The notes under the pieces are model-generated. The model worked only from the letters and a program-made list of their open reading frames with translations, was not told where the DNA came from and searched no databases. Shown piece by piece: positions 1 through 9,304 of a stretch of DNA of 64,000 nucleotides; positions within the stretch are counted from its first letter, which is position 1; every line of letters starts with the position of its first letter. Location: contig LNEM01000024.1 in the NCBI GenBank assembly GCA_001464955.1, forward strand, positions 124,001 to 188,000, written 5' to 3'. The translations under genes and the position numbers were made by a program. Origin of the DNA: Rhizobiales bacterium Ga0077537 (GTDB lineage Bacteria; Pseudomonadota; Alphaproteobacteria; Rhizobiales; Hyphomicrobiaceae).

Positions 1-40
1 TTTATAGATCATTTGAGGCGCTCGGTGCTCTCCGCAACGA

Positions 41-168
41 CGTCATGCCCGCGGAGGCGGGCACCCACGTCGGCGTGCGTCAGGACGAGGTCGGCAACGC
101 CGCGCGAGGCCGGCTGCGCATTCGACATCTGGGCGGCGTCGTGGATCCCCGCCTGCGCGGGGATGACG
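41..168. repeat. REPIN-like inverted pair of palindromic repeats
   Basis: Two 29-bp units, 41-69 and 140-168, lie in opposite orientation about 70 bp apart and match at 25 of 29 positions. Each contains a hairpin (GCCCGC/GCGGGC in the left unit, CCCCGC/GCGGGG in the right). Two of the four differences are compensatory, so base pairing is kept in both units. This is the layout of REP doublets (REPINs). It lies just downstream of nuoK, where nuoL would be expected next. Confidence 0.75.
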
Positions 169-193
169 ATGCAGTGGGCGCTCGTTGTCATCC

Positions 194-502
194 TCACCCT
201 CTCATCACGCTCGCATCCTCGACCGCGATGGTGCCGCGGTTCCGGAAGTAGACGACGACGATGGCGAGCCCGATCGCAGCCTCGCCGGCGGCGACGGTCA
301 GGACGAACAGTGCGAAGATCTGCCCCGAAAGCTCGCCCATGAACGACGAGAACGCGACGAGGTTGATGTTCACCGCGAGCAGCATGAGCTCGATCGACAT
401 CAGGATGACGATGACGTTCTTCCGGTTGAGGAAGATGCCGAAGATCCCGATCGTGAACAGGAACGCAGCGACCGTCAGGTAGTGCGGCAGGCCGATGGTC
501 AT
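194..502 (-). CDS. nuoK: NADH-quinone oxidoreductase subunit K
   Basis: Membrane subunit of respiratory complex I, part of the proton-pumping arm next to NuoJ and NuoN. The 102-residue product has the normal NuoK length and three hydrophobic helices, with the conserved Glu in the second helix ([18 protein letters not shown]). It also has the Glu of the third helix ([11 protein letters not shown]). The start ATG at 502 overlaps the stop of the upstream 80-aa microprotein gene (ATGA, 499-502), so translation is probably coupled. A longer upstream reading frame exists but does not look like protein. It is the last nuo gene visible on this side. Confidence 0.97.
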   Translation of the reverse strand: MTIGLPHYLTVAAFLFTIGIFGIFLNRKNVIVILMSIELMLLAVNINLVAFSSFMGELSGQIFALFVLTVAAGEAAIGLAIVVVYFRNRGTIAVEDASVMRG

Positions 503-741
503 CGCGTCACTCCCGTCGCGCCCATCATGGGCGCCAGCCAATGCCAGATCATGCCGAGGGCCATGGCGACGAACGCGACGCCGATGATCCAGTCGCGCAC
601 CGACATCGAGCCGCCGCGCTTGGCATCGCGCGCCTCCCGCTTGTCGGCCTTCGCCCGCTCGGCGGCGCGACGGCGCGCCTCTGCGAGTGACGCGACGTTG
701 TCCGTGCCCTTGGGCGTACCGCCGTTGAGATGCCCGGTCAT
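499..741 (-). CDS. 80-aa single-helix membrane microprotein inside the nuo operon
   Basis: This is a small gene between nuoJ and nuoK that I do not recognise as a complex I subunit. Residues 1-45 are basic and highly charged (an [22 protein letters not shown] tract type of sequence). Residues 50-70 form one hydrophobic helix with [20 protein letters not shown]. The stop overlaps the nuoK start by 4 bp (ATGA), and the gene begins 49 bp after the nuoJ stop with a GGAG upstream, all consistent with real translation. It is probably an inner-membrane protein with a positively charged cytoplasmic tail. A role in complex I assembly is inference from position only. Confidence 0.7.
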   Translation of the reverse strand: MTGHLNGGTPKGTDNVASLAEARRRAAERAKADKREARDAKRGGSMSVRDWIIGVAFVAMALGMIWHWLAPMMGATGVTR

Positions 742-790
742 GCGCTGGGGCTCCGACGCTCGAGGAAACGCCAACCAATGTAGCCAGCCA

Positions 791-1444
791 TCACGACCGC
801 ACCTTCTCGGGCGCCTTCGGGGGCACCGTGTAGCCGCCCGCCGGCACCTTCGCGATCTCGATCGCGGTCGCCGGGTTACGCGCATTCTGCGCCGAGATCG
901 ACTGCCGCTTGACGCCGTCCTTGTGGCGCAGCGTCAGAACGATGGCGCCCATCATGGCGACAAGCAGGATCAGGCCCGCGATTTCGAGGTAGAACACGAA
1001 CGGTTCCCTGTAGAGGATGGCGCCGAGCGCCTCGGTGTTGCTGATCGTGGAGCCGGCGACGGGAGCCGGCGCCGGCCCGCGCACCACTTGCGCCGTTCCG
1101 GCGAAGCGCATGCCGACGACCATCACGAGCTCGATCAGCAGGATCGCGCCGACCATGGCCCCGAGCGGCGCATTCTTGATGAACCCCGCCCGCAACTCTG
1201 CGAAGTCGACGTCGAGCATCATCACGACGAAGAGGAACAGCACGGCCACCGCACCGACGTAGACGACAACGAGGATCATCGCCAGGAACTCGGCGCCGAG
1301 CAGAACGAAGAGCCCGGCCGCGTTGAAGAACGCAAGGATCAGCCAGAGCACCGCGTGCACCGGGTTGCGCGCCGTGATCACCATGACCGCCGACGCCACG
1401 GTCAGGAACGAAAAGAGGTAGAAGAAGACGGCTTGCAGCGCCAT
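791..1444 (-). CDS. nuoJ: NADH-quinone oxidoreductase subunit J
   Basis: Membrane subunit of complex I. It has 217 residues and five predicted transmembrane helices. The family signature is in the first three (ARNPVHAVLWLILAFFNAAG, then LGAEFLAMILVVVYVGAVAVL), including the helix that carries the pi-bulge and couples quinone reduction to pumping. The C-terminal tail after the last helix is longer than in E. coli and is proline/lysine rich. It sits 56 bp after nuoI in the same transcript and before the 80-aa microprotein gene. Confidence 0.96.
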   Translation of the reverse strand: MALQAVFFYLFSFLTVASAVMVITARNPVHAVLWLILAFFNAAGLFVLLGAEFLAMILVVVYVGAVAVLFLFVVMMLDVDFAELRAGFIKNAPLGAMVGAILLIELVMVVGMRFAGTAQVVRGPAPAPVAGSTISNTEALGAILYREPFVFYLEIAGLILLVAMMGAIVLTLRHKDGVKRQSISAQNARNPATAIEIAKVPAGGYTVPPKAPEKVRS

Positions 1445-1500
1445 TGCCTCACGTATCCCGTGCCTTTGCCCGCGCGCCGCAAGGGCGCTCCGGCCTGCGT

Positions 1501-1989
1501 CTAGCGGTACTTCGCGTCGAGTTCGAGGTTCTTCGCGATCTCACGCTCCCAGCGGTCGCCGTTCGCAAGCAGCCGCGCCTTGTCGTAGTAGAGTTCTTCC
1601 CGCGTCTCGGTCGCGAACTCGAAGTTCGGCCCCTCGACGATCGCATCGACCGGGCAGGCCTCCTGGCAGAGGCCGCAGTAGATGCACTTCACCATGTCGA
1701 TGTCGTAGCGCGTCGTGCGCCGCGTGCCGTCGTTGCGCCGCGGGCCCGCCTCGATGGTGATCGCCTGCGCCGGGCAGATCGCCTCGCAGAGCTTGCACGC
1801 GATGCACCGCTCCTCGCCGTTCGGATAGCGCCGGAGCGCATGCTCGCCCCGGAACCGCGGGCTGAGCGGCCCCTTCTCGAACGGATAGTTGATCGTCTTC
1901 TTCGGCGCGAAGAAATAGCGCATGGTGAGGAAGAAGGCGGAGACGAACTCCGTCAGGAACAGCGACTTGATGCCTTGCGCGACGCTCAT
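1501..1989 (-). CDS. nuoI: NADH-quinone oxidoreductase subunit I (2x[4Fe-4S])
   Basis: Peripheral-arm subunit that carries clusters N6a and N6b and passes electrons from NuoG towards the quinone site. Two 4Fe-4S ferredoxin motifs are complete: [12 protein letters not shown] and [12 protein letters not shown]. The length of 162 residues is typical of the alphaproteobacterial form, with an amphipathic N-terminus ([13 protein letters not shown]). It starts 15 bp after the nuoH stop. Confidence 0.98.
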   Translation of the reverse strand: MSVAQGIKSLFLTEFVSAFFLTMRYFFAPKKTINYPFEKGPLSPRFRGEHALRRYPNGEERCIACKLCEAICPAQAITIEAGPRRNDGTRRTTRYDIDMVKCIYCGLCQEACPVDAIVEGPNFEFATETREELYYDKARLLANGDRWEREIAKNLELDAKYR

Positions 1990-2004
1990 CTGTCTTGCCT
2001 TCCG

Positions 2005-3108
2005 TTACCGCACGAGCCCGCCGTACTGCATGAACGCCGCCACGATGACAACCATGGCGAGCGAGAGCGGCAGGAACACCTTCCAGCCGAGCCGCATGAG
2101 CTGATCGTAGCGGTAGCGCGGCACCATCGCCTTGACCATGGCGAACATGAAGAACACGAACGTCACCTTGGCGATGAACCAGATGATGCCCGGCACCCAG
2201 TTGAACGGCGCCACGTCGAGTGGTGGCAGCCAGCCGCCGAGGAACAGGATCACCGTCATCGCGCACATGGTCACGATGGCCACGTACTCGCCGAGCATGA
2301 ACAGGAGGTAGGGCGTCGAGGAGTACTCGACCATGAAGCCGGCGACGAGTTCAGACTCGGCTTCCGGCAGGTCGAACGGCGGCCGGTTCGTCTCCGCCAG
2401 CGCCGAGATGAAGAACACGACGAACATCGGAAACAGCACCAGCCAGTGCCAGTCGAGGATCGACCCCGGCATGCCGAGCGACGTGCCGAGCCCGGTCTTC
2501 TGCGCGTTGACAATCGTCGTCAGGTTGAGCGAGCCGACCACCAGCAGCACCGTCACGATGACGAAGCCGATCGACACCTCGTAGGAGACCATCTGCGCCG
2601 TCGAGCGCAGCGCCCCGAGGAACGGATACTTCGAGTTCGACGCCCACCCGCCCATGATGATGCCGTAGACGCCGAGCGACGAGATCGCGAGCACATAGAG
2701 AATGCCGACGTTGAGGTCGGAAATCACCCATTTGCCCTCGGCGAGGCCGAAGAAGCTGCCCTCGGACACCGGAATGACGGCCCACGCCGAGAGCGCCAGC
2801 ACGGCCGTGACGAGCGGCGCGAGCAGGAAGACGCCCTTGTCGGCGCCGGCGGGAATGATCGGCTCCTTGAGCACGAACTTCAGGAGATCCGCGAACGACT
2901 GGAACAGCCCGAACGGACCGACGACGTTCGGCCCGCGGCGGAGCTGCACCGAGGCCCACACCTTGCGGTCCATCAGCAGCAGGAACGCGATGATGATGAG
3001 CAGCAGCGCCAGCAGGATCAGGCTGGACGCCACCGACCACGCCAGCCAGAGAACGGCGCCGCCCCATTCGGTCCAGAAATTGGAGAGAAAGCTCATGCCG
3101 GAGGTCAC
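2005..3108 (-). CDS. nuoH: NADH-quinone oxidoreductase subunit H
   Basis: Membrane subunit of complex I that forms most of the quinone-binding chamber. The product has 367 residues and eight or more hydrophobic helices. Conserved loops are present: [20 protein letters not shown] near the N-terminus, and [20 protein letters not shown] in the matrix loop. The GTG start at 3108 overlaps the nuoG stop (GTGA, 3105-3108). An ATG four codons later (3096) is an equally possible start. It is followed by nuoI after 15 bp. Confidence 0.97.
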   Translation of the reverse strand: MTSGMSFLSNFWTEWGGAVLWLAWSVASSLILLALLLIIIAFLLLMDRKVWASVQLRRGPNVVGPFGLFQSFADLLKFVLKEPIIPAGADKGVFLLAPLVTAVLALSAWAVIPVSEGSFFGLAEGKWVISDLNVGILYVLAISSLGVYGIIMGGWASNSKYPFLGALRSTAQMVSYEVSIGFVIVTVLLVVGSLNLTTIVNAQKTGLGTSLGMPGSILDWHWLVLFPMFVVFFISALAETNRPPFDLPEAESELVAGFMVEYSSTPYLLFMLGEYVAIVTMCAMTVILFLGGWLPPLDVAPFNWVPGIIWFIAKVTFVFFMFAMVKAMVPRYRYDQLMRLGWKVFLPLSLAMVVIVAAFMQYGGLVR

Positions 3109-5192
3109 TCTGCTGCCTGGGCGCGGGACCGGCCCGCCTTGAGCGCGCTGAGTTCGGCCATCACGGCCGACGCCCGCGCGATCGGGTTGGTCATGTAGAA
3201 GTCGCCGATCACCGGCGCGAAGGGCGCATCGAGGACGGAGCCGGCAAGCCGCGCGATCCCGGCGAGATCAGCCGCTCCCGTCGCAGGCGTCGCATCGATG
3301 CGCGCCAGATGCGGCGCGGCGACATACATGGCTGCCCGCAGCGCGCCGACCGTATCGTAGGGAAGCGCATGCCCGAGCTTGGCCGACAGCGCCCGGATGA
3401 TCGCCCAGTCCTCCTTCGCCTCGCCGGGCGGGAAGGCGGCCTTCTGGGTCATCTGCACGCGGCCCTCGGTATTGACGTAGGTCGCGCTCTTCTCGGTGTA
3501 GGCCGCCCCCGGCAGGATCACGTCGGCGCGGTGCGCGCCGGCGTCGCCGTGCGTGCCCTGGTAGACGATGAACGCGGCGCCGAGGCGTTTCATGTCGATC
3601 TCGTCGGCTCCGAGCAGGAACACGACGTCCATGTCGCCCCCGAGCATCCCGGCGAGGTCACGCCCGCCCTTTCCCGGCACGAAGCCGAGATCGAGGCCAC
3701 CGACCCGCGATGCCGCCGCCTGCAGGATCGAGAGCGGATTATAGCCGTCCTTGCCCTCGGCCAGTTGCGATGCGAGTTGCGCCGCGAGACCGAGCACGCT
3801 CGCGCCATCTGCCCGCGCCAGTGCCCCCGAGCCGACGATGACGAGCGGCCGCTTGGCGGCTGCCAGCACCTTCGCGAAGACGTGCTTGCCCGACACGACG
3901 TCGGCCAGCGCCGACGGCCGGTCGCCGATCCACTCGACGCCGTAGTTGATGTCCGCGCGCGCGCCGATGGCGCCGACGACGAGGCCCCCTTGCCGCCAGC
4001 GCCGCCGGATGCGCGCATTCAGCACGGCCGCTTCGAGCCTCGGATTGGTTCCGACCAGTAGGATCGCGTCCGCCTGGTCGATGCCCTCGATGGTGGAATT
4101 GAACAGATAGCCGGCCCGGCCCGCAGCCGGATCGACGCGCGAGCCGTCCTGCCGGCAGTCGAGGCTGGTCACTCCGAGCCGCCCGAGAAGATCCTTGAGG
4201 GCGAACATCTCCTCCGCCCCGGCGAGATCACCCGCGATGGCCCCGATCCGGCCCGGCGCCGCCGACGCGACCCGCGCCGCGATGGCCCCGAACGCCTCGT
4301 CCCACGTCGCGGGACGGAGCCGTCCGTCGACCCGCACATAGGGCCGGTCGAGGCGCTGCGTGCGCAGGCCGTCGACCACGTGCCGGGACTTGTCGGAAAT
4401 CCACTCCTCGTTCACCGCGTCGTTGACGCGCGGCAGGATGCGGAGCACCTCACGCCCGCGCACGTCGACCCGGATGGCGGACCCGATCGCGTCCATGACG
4501 TCGATCGATTCGGTCTTGCGCATCTCCCACGGCCGCGCATTGTGCGCCCAGGGCCGATGCGTCAGGGCGCCGACCGGGCAGAGGTCGGCGACATTCGCCG
4601 ACATCTCGGAGTGGAGCCCCTTCTCGAGGTAGGTCGTGATCTCCATGTCCTCGCCGCGCCCGATGGCGCCGAGTTCCTCGACACCCGCCACTTCGGTCAT
4701 GAAGCGCACGCAGCGCGTACAGTGGATGCACCGGTTCATGGCCGTCTTGATGAGCGGCCCCAGGTGCTTTTCCTCGACCGCGCGCTTCGCCTCGGAGTAG
4801 CGCGTCCCGCCGCCCCCGTAGGCCATCGACTGGTCCTGCAGGTCGCACTCGCCGCCCTGATCGCAGATCGGACAATCGAGCGGATGGTTGATCAGCAGGA
4901 ACTCCATCACCCCCTCGCGCGCCTTCTTCACCATCGGCGAACGCGTGCTGATGACTTTCGGCGTGCCGTCGCGGTTCGGCGGCAGATCGTTGACGCCGAG
5001 CGCACAGGAGGCCTGCGGCTTCGGCATGCCCACCACTTCCACGAGGCACATGCGGCAGTTGCCGGCGATCGACAGCCGCTCATGGTAACAGAAGCGGGGG
5101 ATCTCGACGCCGGCCTGTTCGCAAGCCTGCAGCAGGGTGATGCCGTCGTCGACCTCGATGGTCTGGCCGTCGATGATGAGCGTCTTCGGCAT
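3105..5192 (-). CDS. nuoG: NADH-quinone oxidoreductase subunit G
   Basis: Large iron-sulfur subunit of complex I. The N-terminal 2Fe-2S domain has cysteines in [15 protein letters not shown]. It is followed by the His-Cys motif region [15 protein letters not shown], the 4Fe-4S site [10 protein letters not shown], and the molybdopterin-oxidoreductase-like fold without Mo ligands (about residues 220-690). The length of 695 aa is normal for the alphaproteobacterial/mitochondrial type. The start ATG has GAAGGA upstream. No nuoF precedes it; a TSUP gene lies 198 bp upstream. The nuo genes are therefore split here. Confidence 0.98.
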   Translation of the reverse strand: MPKTLIIDGQTIEVDDGITLLQACEQAGVEIPRFCYHERLSIAGNCRMCLVEVVGMPKPQASCALGVNDLPPNRDGTPKVISTRSPMVKKAREGVMEFLLINHPLDCPICDQGGECDLQDQSMAYGGGGTRYSEAKRAVEEKHLGPLIKTAMNRCIHCTRCVRFMTEVAGVEELGAIGRGEDMEITTYLEKGLHSEMSANVADLCPVGALTHRPWAHNARPWEMRKTESIDVMDAIGSAIRVDVRGREVLRILPRVNDAVNEEWISDKSRHVVDGLRTQRLDRPYVRVDGRLRPATWDEAFGAIAARVASAAPGRIGAIAGDLAGAEEMFALKDLLGRLGVTSLDCRQDGSRVDPAAGRAGYLFNSTIEGIDQADAILLVGTNPRLEAAVLNARIRRRWRQGGLVVGAIGARADINYGVEWIGDRPSALADVVSGKHVFAKVLAAAKRPLVIVGSGALARADGASVLGLAAQLASQLAEGKDGYNPLSILQAAASRVGGLDLGFVPGKGGRDLAGMLGGDMDVVFLLGADEIDMKRLGAAFIVYQGTHGDAGAHRADVILPGAAYTEKSATYVNTEGRVQMTQKAAFPPGEAKEDWAIIRALSAKLGHALPYDTVGALRAAMYVAAPHLARIDATPATGAADLAGIARLAGSVLDAPFAPVIGDFYMTNPIARASAVMAELSALKAGRSRAQAAE

Positions 5193-5390
5193 GATGGTCC
5201 TTCAGAACGACGCGATCCCGGGGAGAGCGGTGTCCGGCAGGGTGCCGGGCGGCCTCGAAGGCGCGCTTCCGGGAGAGGCAGAGGCTGAAAGGCGATATCG
5301 GCGACACCACACTTTCGCCACGCTTCCTACATCGTCCGCGCGAGCGATGCCAGCCCATCCTTGCCCCCTGCGCGGTCGTGCCTCTCCGCC

Positions 5391-6122
5391 TCACGAGCCG
5401 ACGAGCAGAACCACGCCCGATAAGAGGAGCAGGAGCAGGACGATTCGGCGAAAATCGTTGTCCGCGAGCCGCTTGTAGCACCAGGCACCGGTCCACGCCC
5501 CGGCGACCGTGCCCGGGGCGGCTATGGCGAGCGCCAGCATCGTGTCGCGGGTGATGTGCCCGCCCACGGCATGGCTGACCAGCGCCACCGAGAGGACGGA
5601 GAGATTGAACGTCTGGAGGAGGCTCCGCCGCGCATCCTTTGCATCACCCCGGATATCCGTCCAGAGCGCCATCAGCGCCCCGGACAGCCCCGCGAGGCCC
5701 CCGAGGAACCCGCCCGCGAATCCGACCGCGACGTCGGAGGGAAGCGCCGGCTTGAAGATCTGTCGCGCCACGCCCCGCGTCAGGGCATAGGCGGAATAGA
5801 GAACCAGAAACAGCCCGACGACGACCTTGAACGGCCTCGGCTCGAGAACGGCGAGCGCCAGCACACCGAGCGGAACGGCGACGAGCCCTGGCAGCACGAA
5901 ACGCAGCGTACTGCCCGCTTCGAAACTCTTGAATGCGAGCGGCAGCGTTTGCAATTGCGACAGCACGGACATGGCGACGGCGAGCGTCGCGGCCATGGCG
6001 GGCGGCACGGCGTGGAGCCAGATGCCGAGCGCCGTCAGACCGAGCCCGAACCCCGAGAGTCCGTTGACGAAGCCCCCCGCGAACCCTCCGGCAACGACGA
6101 TCAACACCGCGTCGCGGGTCAT
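5391..6122 (-). CDS. TSUP-family (TauE/SafE) permease
   Basis: Probable inner-membrane exporter of a sulfur-containing or organic anion, of the sulfite exporter TauE/SafE superfamily. The 243-residue product has about eight hydrophobic segments arranged as two repeats. Each repeat begins with a glycine-rich motif: GGFAGGFVNGLSGFGLGL near residue 12, and GGFLGGLAGLSGALMALW near residue 140. The start ATG at 6122 overlaps the stop of the upstream gene (ATGA), so the two are translationally coupled. The substrate cannot be told from sequence. Confidence 0.9.
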   Translation of the reverse strand: MTRDAVLIVVAGGFAGGFVNGLSGFGLGLTALGIWLHAVPPAMAATLAVAMSVLSQLQTLPLAFKSFEAGSTLRFVLPGLVAVPLGVLALAVLEPRPFKVVVGLFLVLYSAYALTRGVARQIFKPALPSDVAVGFAGGFLGGLAGLSGALMALWTDIRGDAKDARRSLLQTFNLSVLSVALVSHAVGGHITRDTMLALAIAAPGTVAGAWTGAWCYKRLADNDFRRIVLLLLLLSGVVLLVGS

Positions 6123-6592
6123 GCCCCCTGCGACCGGGTCACCGTGGCGATCACCTGCTGCATCGCCGGCGAGCATTCGGTGAACCCCGCGGCCCGGAAC
6201 TCGTTCGAGGCGAGATAGGAGGCGTGCGGCGCCAGATGCCGGCCGAGCGTCGCCCGCCACTGGTCGCTCGGCTCCAGCGCCAGGATCTGGTCGCCGGTCG
6301 CAAGCAGCGCCGCTACGAAAATGCGGTATCGTGCCACCTCGATCGGGCTGGATAGACTACCGAGCATCGGCTCCGCAAGTTCCGGCATCTGCAGCATCAG
6401 CGTCTGATGCCGGGCCCATGCCTCTCGTGCCCGTACGGCGCGCTCGGATGCCGTATCCGCCTGCCGGCTCCGCCACCATTGCCAAGCGAGCCAGATTGCG
6501 AAAGCGACACCGACGGCGAGAGCGTACCCTTTCACCGTGTTGGCGATGTGATTGAGCGATCCCGGCGCAAGCAACACGGCGTTGAGATGCAT
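6119..6592 (-). CDS. single-pass membrane protein of unknown function
   Basis: A 157-residue protein I do not recognise. One hydrophobic helix near the N-terminus (about residues 22-40, AVGVAFAIWLAWQWW) is followed by a basic stop-transfer and a soluble helical domain. A helical, slightly acidic region rich in Ala/Leu makes up the rest. The ATG at 6592 was chosen because upstream residues of the longer frame look non-coding. It overlaps the TSUP gene by 4 bp and probably forms a two-gene operon with it. Confidence 0.65.
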   Translation of the reverse strand: MHLNAVLLAPGSLNHIANTVKGYALAVGVAFAIWLAWQWWRSRQADTASERAVRAREAWARHQTLMLQMPELAEPMLGSLSSPIEVARYRIFVAALLATGDQILALEPSDQWRATLGRHLAPHASYLASNEFRAAGFTECSPAMQQVIATVTRSQGA

Positions 6593-7123
6593 GTCGGCCT
6601 CGGTCGGCAACGAGACACGTCGAATCGCGTCCCTGTGGGTGTCCTTGGCAGCGTTAGGTGCCTGACGGTACGCCGCCGCGCAAGCGCCAACGTGTTGCAT
6701 GGGGCACTGACGGTCGGCCACGCTCCGCGCCATTGCCGCGTTGTGAACGTTTCCGTGCCACTCTCATGGGTCAGGATAGGTCCGTCGTGTCGTCGTGTGT
6801 GGTGTTGGGGGTGTGGCGTGCTCGAGTTGACGCTCGTGATCTGGCTGGCCAAAGGCGGAATAGTCGAACGCCCGGTTGATCGGCGCCAGTGCGGCGAGGC
6901 CATGAGCCTGTTTCAGAGCGCCATCGCAACGGGACGACCGATCCTCCACATCGACGACGCGGGCGCGCGTCAGGTCGTGCTGGACGTACGCTGCAAGCCC
7001 CGCGGGCAAGCCGCGACCTCCTGAGCCGCCGCCCGGCCGTAAACGATGCCGCGGCCCTCATGACGGGGAACGACTGCGCGCCTGCTAGAGTTGTTCAGGT
7101 CGCAGCCGAACGGACATCCCGCC
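6593..7123. other. intergenic region between divergent genes, holding one possible small ORF
   Basis: This 531-bp stretch separates the minus-strand TSUP operon from the plus-strand protease gene and should contain both promoters. The only coding candidate I can support is 6818-7024. No repeat or clear hairpin was seen. Confidence 0.5.
6818..7024 (+). CDS. possible 68-aa hypothetical protein
   Basis: A GTG-started reading frame with a purine-rich GGGGGTG about 6 bp upstream. The product begins LELTLVIWLAKGG, then a Cys (DRRQCGEAMSLFQSAIATG), and ends with a basic tail (CKPRGQ). The hydrophobic start followed by a Cys-containing segment resembles short uncharacterised Rhizobiales proteins beginning LELTL. 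It could equally be a chance frame in the promoter region. Confidence 0.35.
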   Translation: MLELTLVIWLAKGGIVERPVDRRQCGEAMSLFQSAIATGRPILHIDDAGARQVVLDVRCKPRGQAATS

Positions 7124-7948
7124 ATGCCGGACTTCTCGAGCCTGATCTGGATCGCTTTTCTCGTCATCGCCTTGCAGCCTTTTCTGATGGGCCGCTACTT
7201 CACGTTGCAGCGGCTGCGAGCCATCAAGGCGATCGAGCAGGCGCACGGCTCGCGCGTCATCACCATGATCCACCGCCAGGAGAAACGAAGCCTGCTCGGC
7301 CTTCCGGTGTCGCGCCATATCGACCTCGAGGACGCCCAGACGATCATCGCCGCGATCAAGGAGACGCCGGCGAACCTGCCGATCGATCTGGTCCTGCACA
7401 CGCCTGGCGGCCTCGTACTCGCGGCCATGCAGATCGCGCGCGCCGTCGAGGCCCATCCGGCCAGGGTGACCGTCTATGTGCCGGTTTACGCGATGTCGGG
7501 TGGAACGCTGATCGCGCTCGCCGCCGACGAGATCGTGATGGGGGAATTTTCGGTGCTCGGGCCGATCGATCCGCAGATTTTTGGCCTTCCGGCAGCCAGC
7601 ATCGCGCGGGTCCCGAAAGTGAAGCCGATCGCTTCGGTGTTCGACCTGACGATCGTGCTGGCGGACGTGAGCGAGAAGGCCCTGGCGCAGGTGAAGAAGG
7701 GGGCCGTGGAACTGCTGACGCCGCAGATGGAGCTGTCCAAGGCCGAGGCGCTGGCCGAGAAGCTGGCCGGCGGCCAGTGGACCCACGACTACGCCCTGAC
7801 GGCCGAGGAAGCGAAGGCACTGGGCTTGCCCGTCCGCACCGGCATGCCGGCCGAGATGCTGGACCTGATGAAGCTCTATCCGCAGCCGGTGCAGAGTAGC
7901 TCCGTCGAGTATGTGCCGATCGACCTGCCGACCCGGCCACGGTTCTGA
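7124..7948 (+). CDS. membrane-anchored ClpP/crotonase-fold serine protease (SDH_sah family)
   Basis: A serine-dehydrogenase-proteinase (SppA-like) family protein of 274 residues. A single N-terminal transmembrane helix (residues 6-22) is followed by the ClpP-type fold. The HTPGG motif (92-96) fits the oxyanion region, YAMSGGT carries the likely nucleophile Ser125, and LGPIDPQ (145-151) is a family hallmark. It probably acts at the inner membrane on membrane or misfolded proteins. ATG 7124 is preferred over an upstream alternative because the membrane helix then starts directly. It is monocistronic, with a shared terminator facing livK. Confidence 0.88.
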   Translation: MPDFSSLIWIAFLVIALQPFLMGRYFTLQRLRAIKAIEQAHGSRVITMIHRQEKRSLLGLPVSRHIDLEDAQTIIAAIKETPANLPIDLVLHTPGGLVLAAMQIARAVEAHPARVTVYVPVYAMSGGTLIALAADEIVMGEFSVLGPIDPQIFGLPAASIARVPKVKPIASVFDLTIVLADVSEKALAQVKKGAVELLTPQMELSKAEALAEKLAGGQWTHDYALTAEEAKALGLPVRTGMPAEMLDLMKLYPQPVQSSSVEYVPIDLPTRPRF

Positions 7949-7972
7949 CGTCGGCCATACCGGGAAAAGACT

Positions 7973-8004
7973 GAGGCCTGCGCAGCGCTCGCTGCACAGG
8001 CCTC
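7973..8004. terminator. bidirectional hairpin terminator between convergent genes
   Basis: GAGGCCTG (7973-7980) pairs with CAGGCCTC (7997-8004), with an inner GCAG/CTGC extension. It sits between the protease gene (ending 7948) and the livK gene (ending 8042), which converge. There is no clear U-tract. Confidence 0.6.
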
Positions 8005-8041
8005 GTCTGATCGTTGACGTCTGTTCCGACCGTACGCTGGC

Positions 8042-9148
8042 TCAGAGCTGGGCGTACTGCCCGCCCTTCCACTCGTAGAACGTATACGGCGGCAGCGTCG
8101 GATCGCCCTTGCCGTTGAACTTGAACTTGCCGAGCACGGTGTCGAACTCGAGCGCGTTGAGCTGCTCGATGACCTTCTTGTTGTCGAGCGAGTTGGCCTT
8201 TTCCACGGCCTGCTTCCAGGCCTGGATCGCGGCGTAGGTGTAGAGCACGTAGCCTTCGGGCTCGATCTTGGCGGCGCGGAACCGCTCGACGAGGCCGGAG
8301 GCTGCCGGGTTCTTGCGCGGATCGGGCGAGAACGTCATCAGCGTACCCTCGCCGGCGTTGCCGGTGATCTGCCAGTATTCCTGCGTCACGAGCGCGTCGC
8401 CCGAGACGAGGATCGTCTTCATGCCCTGATCGCGCATCTGGCGCACGATGAGGCCGGCCTCGGTGTGGTACCCGCCGACATAGAGCACGTCGATCCCGGC
8501 CTGCTTCAGCTTCGTGACGAGCGCCGTGTAGTCCTTCTCGCCGGCCGTATAGGCCTCGTAGAGTTCTTCCTTCTTGCCGGCGGCGTTCATGGCCTTCTGC
8601 GTCTCGTCGGCGAGGCCTTTGCCGTAGGCCGACTTGTCGTGGACGATGGCGATCTTCTTGTCCTTGAACTTCGTCGCGAGGTACTGGCCCGCCACCGAGC
8701 CCTGCTGGTCGTCACGGCCGCAGACGCGGAACACGTTGGGCCCGGCCCGATCGTCCGTCAGCTTCGGGTTGGTCGAGGCCGGCGAGATCTGCACGACGCC
8801 TTCCTCGGCATAGACCTTCGACGCAGGAATGGACGAACCCGAGCAGAAATGCCCGGCGACGAGCTTCACCTTCTCGCCCGCCACCTTGGTGGCGACCGCG
8901 ACCGCCTGCTTCGGGTCGCACGCATCGTCGCCGACGGTCAGCTTGAGCGGCATCTTCTTGCCGTCGACGGTGACGCCGCCGGCCGCGTTGATGTCCTTCA
9001 CGGCCATCTCCGCGCCGGCCTTCATCTGTGCGCCGAACGAGGCGTACTGGCCGGTCATGGGACCGATGGTGGCGATGGGGATTTCTTGCGCTAAGGCGGG
9101 AGCGGCCAGGCCGGCCGCGAGCGTGGTCAGTGCCAGAAGTCGCTTCAT
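8042..9148 (-). CDS. livK: branched-chain amino acid ABC transporter substrate-binding protein
   Basis: Periplasmic type-I binding protein of a LIV/HAAT uptake system. The 368-residue precursor has a signal peptide (MKRLLALTTLAAGLAAPALA, cut before QE). The mature start IPIATIGPMTGQYASFG is typical of the family, and ISPASTNPKLTD (ligand-site serine/threonine) and YVGGYHTEAG follow. Start ATG 9148 gives the signal peptide directly. It is the last gene of the liv cluster, 156 bp after livF. The exact ligand (Leu, Ile, Val or a related compound) is not settled. Confidence 0.93.
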   Translation of the reverse strand: MKRLLALTTLAAGLAAPALAQEIPIATIGPMTGQYASFGAQMKAGAEMAVKDINAAGGVTVDGKKMPLKLTVGDDACDPKQAVAVATKVAGEKVKLVAGHFCSGSSIPASKVYAEEGVVQISPASTNPKLTDDRAGPNVFRVCGRDDQQGSVAGQYLATKFKDKKIAIVHDKSAYGKGLADETQKAMNAAGKKEELYEAYTAGEKDYTALVTKLKQAGIDVLYVGGYHTEAGLIVRQMRDQGMKTILVSGDALVTQEYWQITGNAGEGTLMTFSPDPRKNPAASGLVERFRAAKIEPEGYVLYTYAAIQAWKQAVEKANSLDNKKVIEQLNALEFDTVLGKFKFNGKGDPTLPPYTFYEWKGGQYAQL

Positions 9149-9304
9149 GGGTGTACACCTCGATGTGTCGAGCCCAGCATCCGGCGCCGCCGGACCTGCT
9201 GATGGATCACGAATAGCACAACAATCGCGGCGTTCGGGAGGCAATATCGCCCGTGTTTGCCCGACTTGCCGGCAACTCGCATGCACGCCGTGCGGAGCGC
9301 CGTC

